Source: Chromera velia (Eukaryota; Sar; Chromeraceae). Taken from it: DNA of 64,000 bases. Under the pieces are notes generated by a model. The model was not told the DNA's origin, ran no database searches, and saw nothing but the letters and a program-made list of their open reading frames with translations. Each line of letters begins with the position of its first letter. Within the stretch, counting starts at the first letter, position 1. Positions 52,284 to 61,063 of this stretch are shown piece after piece. Both the position numbers and the translations under genes were made by a program. The stretch spans positions 1 through 64,000 of the forward strand of contig JAHBMJ010005817.1 of the NCBI GenBank assembly GCA_018398765.1, read 5' to 3'.

Positions 52284-52342
52284 ATAAACCCCCCACGACG
52301 GCACCTGTCATCAGGATGTGGCCGGACCCCTTCACACTTATC

Positions 52343-53269
52343 TTACATGGCTGCGATGTGAGCAGTAACCTCCTCTACTTCCCTTGCTGCATATGTCATC
52401 CATACGTTAATGCTATTGTGACCCAAAATATCCACTGTCACATCCACTGGAAGGTCCGCCCTCCTCGCGGCGGTGTGCCCGCTATGGCACAGAGAGTGTG
52501 TGGTGAAATCGCCATACTCCCTCCTTGGCAGACATTATACTGAAATGGCCTTCTGTAGTACTCTCTACCACACATTCCTCGTGAACTGCCTGCCGTTCCA
52601 TCTGTTGCCATACGCGTCCGTCGCTTAGAACAACGGCCCCTCCCTCGGGGCCCTCTCCAAAAATGATACCACGTATTCACCGCTCAAGCTCGCATCCTTC
52701 GCTTTCAGTGGGATCGGATAGACCGTACCCCTCCTGTACGGGTCACCCTTTGACCTGTGAATATAGTACAACACCAACGGCGTGGCTGCTGTGCGCTTCA
52801 CCATGAAGTCTTCCCTCCCTCGGCCCAAGATCTCACCGATCCACTTTGTCGGGAAGAACGCTAACACGGTAATCGCCACATTCCTTGTCGCATCCAGCGT
52901 ACCCTTCTCTACCCACCAGTCAATGATCTTCCCGATCTCTTCCCTACTCAGTCTCTCCTTCTCTTTCACTGTGTTGTCAGCCAGCTTCTTCAAACCTGTA
53001 AAGAAGTATGCCAGAGACGGGTCTTCGAATGGAGGGGGTGAATGAACCTCCCTATGGTGCCACCACTTCACTGTCCCGCGTAGCAGCCCGATCTCATTTG
53101 CCTTCTTTCCCCTCAGATGGGCAAACCCCATCTTAACATTCAGAACCCCTCTCATCGGCAGGAGCCACGGGTTCGATTTCTCCATCAACCTCAACGCTGC
53201 CTCATATCGGGACTTGGTGCTAGTCTCTAGCGCTGCACTCTCAATTTCCATCGCCCACTGCGCCAACAC
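52343..53269 (-). pseudogene. Tyrosine recombinase of the DIRS-like element
   Basis: The frame is open at 53269-52625 and then continues through three nonsense codons (TAA, TAG, TAA) to 52343. An N-terminal core-binding part (STKSRYEAALRLME, SLAYFFTGLKKLADN) precedes the catalytic part: a basic residue region around TRNVAITVLAFF, the beta-hairpin lysine in IHRSKGDPYRRG, then FTTHSLCHSGHTAARRADLP (the H-x-x-R box with Cys in place of Arg, a CGT-to-TGT change) and LGHNSINVWMTYAARE with the nucleophilic Tyr. Loss of the HxxR arginine would abolish strand exchange, so the enzyme is dead as read. Confidence 0.75.
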
Positions 53270-54030
53270 TCCCCGCCTCCTTTGCCAGGTGTCACATGGA
53301 TTCGAACCTGGCCTCCTTCACCTTACCCGACAATCTGCCAACCCTTCTCGCCCGGGCGCCTGCACGCGGTTCAAGTTACCGTGAACAGGGAGAATTAATG
53401 TCATACTCTGCTGCCATGTGCCGGACTCTAGGTAGCACTACATGTATACATTCACCTGCCTGACGTGGCCCATGAATACTAGGTACCTTCCGTCCTATCG
53501 CTAATGTCCATGTCTAGGACTCTAACACTTCGTCGCATGTAACTGCTCCACACCTGCAGCCAACAGAATGGCCACACTCAATCTGATATTTGCTTTACTC
53601 CCGACTGCCAGTATTGTATGCTCTAGAAAGGAGGCCCCGCAGCCGTTATGCTGTACTAGATCCTAAGTGGGTAGTGAGCCCCGGCATCACTTACAGACTA
53701 TACACGCCAATCGCTATCGTCATACAAATTATAGTGTTCGCATTGTACGTATACTCTCGCCTGAACTATCGTTTCCGATACCCTTTGGGTAAATTCAAAT
53801 TAAAACCGATATCCTGCTTGCAACCTATGACCCCTTGTCTATCAGCAGGGCCTCCCACTCCTCTGACACGGGTTGCTCTCTCGGGACCTGGAATACCCAC
53901 TCGTGCCCTGCCTCAGAAACAACTTGCTTCATCACCGCTGATTGACCCTCAAATATTATACTCCCCTTCGCGAATCTTTCTAGAGACCTTACTATCAGCC
54001 CCTTCTCCCTCCAGTGATCACATATCGCCC

Positions 54031-55990
54031 TTACGGCAAGCAGACCACGGGGGAGCTCGCTGCCATCGCTACCTTCATTGCCATTAGAATCTTGTTCCCC
54101 GCTAGCATGCGTACCTGCAGGGCTGATATCCTACACCCAGTTCTCTCTTGGCCCCCCCTTGTTTCACTACGGGCAGGCCCCGGGGGCCCAAGGATCCTTC
54201 CCACTTGGTGTTGAATGTGTTTCATCACCGCTTCTGCCATTCTCTCCTCCTTCGCTACCTCCCCTGCCATGCATAACAGACTGTCTGCCACCTTGTTCTA
54301 TGCCCCTAGGATATGGACTGCCACTACTTCAATCCCTGCCTTCCTTTTAATCCCTTGAATCTCCTCAACGATCCTGCCTAGTGTGCATGCCATACTGTGC
54401 CTTTTGTTAATGATCCTCACCGTCACTGAGTTATCAGAGCAAATCAGCACTCTTCCCCCCCTTAACGTCTGTTTTTGGCTTGTCACAAACGCCCTGAGGC
54501 ATTTCACGACCGTCTTTGCCTCCCTCCAGTTTGAAGAGCACACGACCTGCGCACCTGACCATGCCCATCACATTGGGGTATTTCCCCAAAAACCTCCTCC
54601 TCCTGACCCTGCCGCGTCTGTTGTGATCACTGAAACTTCTGGTGGGATATCCTCCCATGAGCCCATCCAATCATCGGCCCAGACGTCTAACCCTCCTTCT
54701 AGGTTAACGTACATACGACGCGCAGGCCTCTTCTTTAATGCCTCTTCCCACTATGTGAAAGCTGTCTCCATCTGTGATGACAGGGTAAAACTACCCCTCT
54801 TCTACCTCCTCCATGCTAATTTCGAATCCTGCTGGGCATGCGGGGCCAGTGCTTTCCAAAAGGGTGCCAACTTTTGACTACCGTGCTGCAAGATCAGCCT
54901 CAGATGGTTCAAGAGACCCACCAGCTGCATGCCTTGTGCAACCGTCGCCCGATTTTCCTTTGATGCGACTCTTAATTCTCTAATGTGCTTGAGTCTCAGA
55001 GCCTTCTCCACCTTCCGCGGTGAGACAAAAATGAACATACCCCTCGAGTTCAACCCAATACCCGTGAACTCGAGTGCTTGCGTCGGTTCTACTGTCTTGG
55101 ATTCCTTCACTTTCCATCCCATGACTCACAACAATTCGAGTGCCAGCGCGAGTGCGGCTTCGCACTTCTCCTTCGAATCTACTGAAATGAAAAAGTCATC
55201 AATGTAGTTCAACGAATGCACTCTTGCAGAAATTCAATGTAGCCTTTTCCTATGAAAGACTTCCTGCACGTGCTCTATCACCCTTTAAAAGATAAATGGG
55301 GCCACTTTCAATCCGAAACACAACACTCTATAACGATAAAAACTCTTTGCGCTTGGGTTGTAAAAGCCTAGTAGGTCAACGTGGTCGGGGTGGATACGGA
55401 TATGGAAATACCCGTCTTACAGGTCGAGCTTCGCCATATAGCAGCCTGGGGACATCGTCTTCATGGCGTGTCTCACTGTGGGTAGGGCTATCACTGTATC
55501 CTTTGTTGCCCCGTTCATCCCTGACATCGTCATATCTATAATAATATGGGGTGCCCCTGTCTCTGCTTTCGGAACGACCCCCAACGGGGACACGACATGC
55601 GGCTGCACCGAGACCCTCTCGATGAAACCTTCCCTTTCCAATCTATCAAATTCTTTGCCTACTGTGTTCTCCCACTCAACTAGGAAGGAATGGTTACCCA
55701 TGTCAAAACTACTGGGGGGCCAGTACTTTAGCGGTAATTTGATTCCTTCTTCTAGGTGTGATACCACTTCATTGTCCATTCCTAAATCCCTCATCACCTC
55801 ATACTTAAGCTGCAAACCTTTCATCGGATTCCAAGGATCGGCGTACACCTTAGCCCCCGGGATGTCGACTTCCGGGGTAGGAATCCTCCACTCGTTCAAT
55901 GGCAACGGCCATTTCGATTTTAAAGGCGGAAAAAGCCTCTTAGAACCACTCGCAGTCGCATCTGCACATCAAAATTTCAATCCATATAAA
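54031..55990 (-). pseudogene. Reverse transcriptase and RNase H of the DIRS-like element
   Basis: RT block: LEREGFIERVSVQPHVVSPL, VVPKAETGAPHIIIDMTMSG, MAKLDL-stop-DGYFHIRIHP, RVLCFGLKVAPFIF and the catalytic box LNYIDDFFI. Between these lie TAA at 55415-55417, a second TAA, and two TGA codons. The frame then runs GWKVKESKTVEPTQALEFTG (the typical post-palm L-x-F-L/T-G motif) and a connection. RNase H shows VITTDAAGSGGGGFWG, SSNWREAKTV and LICSDNSVTVRII, with three acidic positions (D, E, D). The SNWRE block is typical of DIRS-type RNase H. Nonfunctional as read. Confidence 0.8.
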
Positions 55991-56000
55991 ATTAATCTGA

Positions 56001-57233
56001 GCTTAGTAACGCCTAAGCGTTACTCTCATGATAATTTCTCATTTCAGTATCATACATGATCTCAGTTAGCTAAACATAGTTACTCAGTCATTGTGACTCA
56101 GTGACCTTTATTATTTTGCCACTCGGAGCTATCTCCCATTGATTCTAAAATTTTTAATCACTAACATAGCATGGTTGCTCGTTCGACCTCAAGCTATGAT
56201 TATCTAAATGGTAGTCAATCCTTTACCACTCCATCCGAATGTTCCAGAAACGTTAACTTCCCTGACTAGGCGCATCTATCTAACAGTCGCGCCTTATACG
56301 TCACTGAAAGGGGCTCTGTCTATCTGTCTTTTTTGGTATTCCGCCGTCACGACTCCTTACCATTTTCATTCCTACTTTCTCTTTCTTTCAGCCGTTTCCT
56401 TTGCACCTGACAGCGCGCTACCTCTCACATAACATTCTTTGGAGCCTGCACTATTGAAGCAACTGGCGCAGCTTCCCCACTCTTTCGGAGAAGATTTCTC
56501 TTGTGTCAGACCCGCCTATTTCCACCCTTGCCTAGACCCTTGTATAGATGCATGCACATACAGGGACACAGGTGGCTAAATGCAGTCACAGCATGAAGTG
56601 TGCTAACACGCCGTAACTACCCCTTCTAGCTATCCCTTGCTCCCCTGTTTTTCCCTCTTTTCCTCCCATGACGGTCTTGGCCCTCACACGCTGTCACCGC
56701 CCCACGCTCCGACTTCTCTCTCACATAAACCAGTGTGAATACATACGTGCCACCGAGGTGTCCCCTCTGCTCTTTCTACCCTGATGCCCTTGAGGCGAGC
56801 ACTAACTGTCCTCGCGGGCCGTTACGGCTCTCTGGAGTGGCCGACTCCCTACCCACAACGCCTATTACATTCTCTCCTCCACCACACTTAGTCTATCGCA
56901 GGCTGTTTTCATCACCATCTTCCTGCGTGAAGCCTTTTCAATACCCTCAAGGACTCTGCTGAGAATCGGAGGACGTTCGTGTCTCCATGGTATCTGTTCT
57001 CTCTTGCCCCCTGCTACTATGCACTAGTCTAGACATAAGAAAATAGAGTTAAAAGAAAGTATTTAATCAAAGAAAAATGAATCTTAAATGATAGAAAATA
57101 ATAGAAAAGAGGCAACGAATTTAACATTTTAACTTAGATAAGGAGACAAGATCAAACGATTGAAAATGAAAATAAAAAGAAGTAAAAAGATAAGAAAAGA
57201 CAAGAATTAGGTAAAGACAATCTCTAAGTCAGG
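56001..57233. other. No recognisable gene
   Basis: Pyrimidine-rich, with short frames (56208-56432, 56735-56962) that lack motifs. 57.03-57.21 kb is A-rich. If the DIRS-like element has a gag or a left repeat it should lie here, but I cannot see it. Confidence 0.4.
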
Positions 57234-57235
57234 AC

Positions 57236-57308
57236 CTAGCCTCCGTGGCCTAATGGTCAGAACAAGAGGCTTGGACTGAGAGGTCCCGAGTTCGAGTCCC
57301 ACCATCGG
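57236..57308 (+). other. tRNA-like, SINE-type pol III promoter
   Basis: CCTCCGTGGCCTAATGGTCA contains an A-box-like TGGCCTAATGG, and AGTTCGAGTCC about 35 bp on is a good B box. The T-stem and acceptor stem do not pair, so this is a tRNA pseudogene or SINE head rather than a functional tRNA. Confidence 0.4.
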
Positions 57309-57334
57309 CAGAATTCCAAAATACATGCATCCGA

Positions 57335-57627
57335 ATAAAGCATGGTCTAAAATCGATAAGAGCTGAATAAGACCTGGTCTAAAATCGAAGATAGAAAGAA
57401 GCGTGGTCAGAAATTGAGACGTCGAATGGTGCGTGGTCTGAATTTGAATAACCATCAGACCAAAAACCGAATATTAGTGCATGGTCTGAATTCGAAGTAC
57501 TCGAATACCACTCGGTCGAAACTCACAATACCCGATTTTATCTGGTCGAATTCCGCGCGGTTTAAATTCAAATTTAAGCGCGGCGATTAATCGGCTCTGA
57601 AGTTGAATAATCGCCCGGTCTGAATGG
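57335..57627. repeat. Degenerate ~30-37 bp repeats with core GGTCTGAATTCGAA
   Basis: Variants of TGGTCTAAAATCGA / TGGTCTGAATTTGAATA / TGGTCGAATTCCG recur about nine times at irregular spacing, including one inverted GACC copy. The array sits between the tRNA-like head and the putative LTR. Confidence 0.55.
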
Positions 57628-57960
57628 ACTGTCGCATCTGCAAAATCGGATCACGTAAGAAAAATCAAAATCCAGATTTCCTCGAGAGGACCTCCGAGGT
57701 TGTCGGTCATCTCGGGAGGTCCGACACCATCAGAATTGCCTTTCTGAAGTCAACTTCCAAACTTGAGCAAAAACGCGAAGATCTGCACTCGATATTGACG
57801 TGAAATTGATTGATAAACGATCAACCTTAGCGCCATAGATTGAACTTTCTGGGGCCTAACCTCTGACTCTTCAGACACTTAGACTATCTTGGAGCCTCAC
57901 TGGAGCCTGACCAGCATCATTTCCCTTCGTCTATTGTGAGGGCTTCCTGTAGCCCTTAAC
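57628..57960 (+). repeat. Putative 5' LTR of the second gypsy element
   Basis: The segment begins TGTCGCATC and ends CCCTTAACA, giving TGT...ACA ends, and is followed two bases later by a PBS-like TGGTGACGCCGAAGC at 57964. The 3' partner would lie beyond the window, so this is unproven. Confidence 0.4.
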
Positions 57961-57963
57961 ACG

Positions 57964-57980
57964 TGGTGACGCCGAAGCTT
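57964..57980 (+). promoter_or_regulatory. Putative primer-binding site
   Basis: TGGTGACGCCGAAGCTT starts with TGG, complementary to a tRNA CCA tail, two bases after a possible LTR end (ACA). The pattern TGGTGACnCCGA is typical of PBSs of LTR retroelements. Confidence 0.4.
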
Positions 57981-58894
57981 AAGAGAGACCAATCGTATCT
58001 CATTGAGCAGAGCGAACAGAAAGCAACCTTCTCTTCTTCATCCCAGCAAACACAACCGAATCTAAAGATAACTATTCCTTTCCCGCTTATCCAGGCGACG
58101 CAAGAGACTCTTTTCTTTACAGGAAACCCAAGGAAAAGAAAGGAAAGAATTGAGTACTTTGGGCTTTTCCTCTCTTTTCAAAACAGACATCTCCGAGCTC
58201 TTTTCGTGCAACCTCACCTGACTCCACTCGACTTAGCTGTCCCCACGCCTCTCCGTCTGTCCTCGTTCAGGGTGGACTCTGCCGAAACGTGGAAAAGAGT
58301 AGCCCCTCTGGACCCAGCGCTGTTCGGTCTCCCCCTGAGCTGAGGTGGCTCTTGCCGAACAGGCTACCGACCCACCGATTTTCCTTCGCCTCTACTCCTC
58401 TGCACGTCTTCTGCCCGTTCTGACTAAAAGGAGAGACCTGCAAAAAAAATCAAGATCCTTTTGCTACTTTGTGCAAACTTCTGTGTTCTGACTGAAAGCA
58501 AGCTTTACAGCGAAGCTCTGCCCAAAATTTCCACAGACAAGAAGCAACTTTCCTGCTTTCCTTGTGAAAACTCTCGCTTCCAGGAAAACCTGACCTGACA
58601 GCGAAGCTCTACCCAAAACTTTCACAGACAAGAAGCAACTCCCCTGCTTTCCTTGTGAAAAACTTTCGCTTCCAGGGAAACCAGACCTGACAGCGAAGCT
58701 CTGTCAAAATTCAGCTTCCAAGCAAAACTCTGATCTCGGATTCTGTTCTGTATTGTAGTGCCGCTGACCGTGACTTCATTGACCCGATAGAGAAAGCCTA
58801 GGTAATTGCAGACCAGACTATAGAAGAAAACTATAAGTTCACTCGCAGCAGAAAGGGTTTCTGAACCTTTCTTCTGGATCAACAGACAGCCTTC
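57981..58894 (+). other. Leader region of the second gypsy element, with 91-bp repeats
   Basis: A unit starting CAGCGAAGCTCTGCCCAAAA begins at 58508, 58599 and (partial) 58690, 91-92 bp apart. It includes CACAGACAAGAAGCAACT and CTGCTTTCCTTGTGAAAA. There is no clear frame. It probably corresponds to the 5' untranslated leader. Confidence 0.6.
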
Positions 58895-60834
58895 ATGAAA
58901 GCATACCACCGTCTCTCAGAAAGAACATACCAAGCCCTTGCACTAGACACCATCAGTCAAGAGAGGTTCGTGTCTATCTATTCCAAATACCTTCCCCCGT
59001 ACGTCGAACCCCCAGGACAGTACATTTGCCCCGTGAAAGACTGCCCTTTGTGTCGTTCACAGAATGCTACCAAAAGCCAAGAAGGTAATCAAGCCTAAGG
59101 CTAAAGGCCTTGCACAACCAAAAGCAAAAGCAAAGGCAAAAGCGAAAGCAAAAGCTCACCCAAAAGCCAACGCTGCTCCACCAGCAGCACCCGTGGTCCC
59201 TCAGCCAGAACCCGCGAATGATCCCCCTCTCCCAGCCAACCACACAGCATCAGAAGAAGCCGGTGTACCCGAAGGATAGGTAGAGGAGCAAGCCCAGCCA
59301 TTGGGCCTACAGTAAATAAATCAACATAAACAGCAAGAACAGAATCAAGGGGGCAACTTAATGAGCATGAATACCGCAGGCGCTGTTCATAACACACACG
59401 GTTTAATGCAATTTGCCATCTCTCAGGAAGTAAAGAACGAACTAGAAAGACAGGGGGTCCTTCTGCAATCCAGACAAGATGGAACGTATGATCTCGTCTT
59501 TATGATAGATAGACAAAGAAGAAATGATGGGGCAAACAGGGATACAGAGAGATAGACAGCAGCGGCAGCATCAGTGCCTTCATCCATCGATCCAGTCAGA
59601 CAGACACACAACGCTTTCTCTAATCAAGAAAGGCGTGTGAATCCAGTAAGTGCAGTCGAACAAACTGCTCCCTCCCCGGGGACAGTAAACCCAAAAATCT
59701 CTGTCGACTTACCTCACTTCCACGGGGATCGGGTGACCGCTCCCACCTTCTAGAATTCGTTCGAAATGCTTGTTCGTCCTGCAGATGGACATTCACGGCA
59801 GTCAGAGATGTCTACTTTCCCTCTGCTCTGCAAGGATCTGCTCATCAATGGTATAACAGACTCCCTTTTACCGACAGGATAGCTATCCAAAATCTGTCTG
59901 ACCTTAAAACCTTGTTCTTAGACATGTATTCCATCAACAAGAATGAAGCAGAAAACATACGGATCACTTTCTATCAGATAAAGCAGCTCAAGCATGAGTC
60001 CATAGATAAGTATGCAGAAAGATTTCAACGCCTCTGTGAGGGAGCAAATTTGTCCATCAATTCTAAGGAAGCCATGACTGCGTTCAACAGAGGTCTCCAA
60101 GAATCTACCATCAGAATGTACTTACAAGAAAACTATCCCACCTTTTCAACATTATTGAAGGAAGCCAGGAGACTTAGTGCAATCATCGGCAACACCTGCA
60201 GTAGTGATAGTGAAGAAAAAGGAGGTTTGAAAGTTAGTACCGTGGTCACAGGGGGAGATGAGGGTCAGGCAGCCACACAATCGACACAAGGACAAGACCT
60301 GCTGCCAAGAGAAGAAGACGCAGTGCGAATGGACATGGCAGCCCTGATGAATGCGATCGTTAATAGTACTACTGCAGTGCAAGGCAGAGAATGAACTGTG
60401 ATAAGTGTGGAGGACAAGCTCTACACACGGCAGACGGATGCACACTCTCTCCGTTCATAATATGTGAATATTGCTTTAAGCAAGGTCACAACAGTGCAGC
60501 ATGTCGCACAAAAAAGAGAGATGACTATCGAAGGCAGGCTGCCCCTTCTCCTTTTGGAATACCTAGAACGGCCGCACATCTCTACAGTGGACTACAGGGC
60601 CTAAGGAATGCTAAAAAAAGACTAGATTTCTTCCCTCCAACAGATAGACAAACCCGACCTCGGTGGGATGAAAGGCCCAACTTTTCACGTGACCAAACTT
60701 TCAAACCACGATACCCGAGGTGGGGAGAAAGACAGGATGACTTACCAGCAAATCTCTTCTTCGCTGTTCAAGGGCGAACTGCTCCTCTTTTGCCATATCC
60801 TCAGTCTGCTCGACCCCTCCCACAGGTCGGATAA
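58895..60834 (+). pseudogene. gag: gag of the second gypsy element, decayed
   Basis: Frames switch several times. A Lys/Ala/Pro-rich tract (59070-59230) is followed in the same frame by TAG, TAA and TAG codons (59277, 59313, 59553) set in Gln-rich text. A capsid-like part follows after a shift near 59750: ALQGSAHQWYNRLPFTDRI, then the 59912-60394 frame with ITFYQIKQLKHESIDKYAER (retrotransposon-gag type). After another shift come two zinc knuckles, CDKCGGQALHTADGC and CEYCFKQGHNSAAC, then an Arg-rich tail. The order capsid, knuckles, basic tail is standard for Ty3/gypsy Gag. Confidence 0.8.
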
Positions 60835-61063
60835 CAAACTTTAAGGGGAATGCTGGCGCTTCCTCCTCCTACATAAAAAGGAATGCTTCCGCTTCCCGCT
60901 CCACCTCCTGGCCTTAAACTTGATATCAGGACAGGAGGAAACAGATAACCAATTTTGGGGAAGGGGTTCAATAAAAGCAGGGACAGTCGATCGATGAATG
61001 GAAATCAGCAAAAACATGGTTAGGTCTGCAGAACAGGAGCCTCTGCAGACCCACTCATTTTAA

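Larger units (their letters stand above)
51213..56000 (-). mobile_element. DIRS/Ngaro-like tyrosine-recombinase retroelement, decayed
   Basis: On the minus strand the order is reverse transcriptase, RNase H and tyrosine recombinase, followed by two long direct repeats. This order and the use of a tyrosine recombinase instead of a DDE integrase define the DIRS order. Two repeats on the 3' side fit the split-direct-repeat layout of Ngaro/PAT-like members rather than the inverted repeats of DIRS1. The frames carry many stops. The 5' boundary is not resolved. Confidence 0.75.

Noticed and set aside
53290-53340. tRNA B box GGTTCGAATCC on the minus strand
   Set aside because: No matching A box, anticodon arm or stems; it lies at the start of the recombinase frame and is probably chance.
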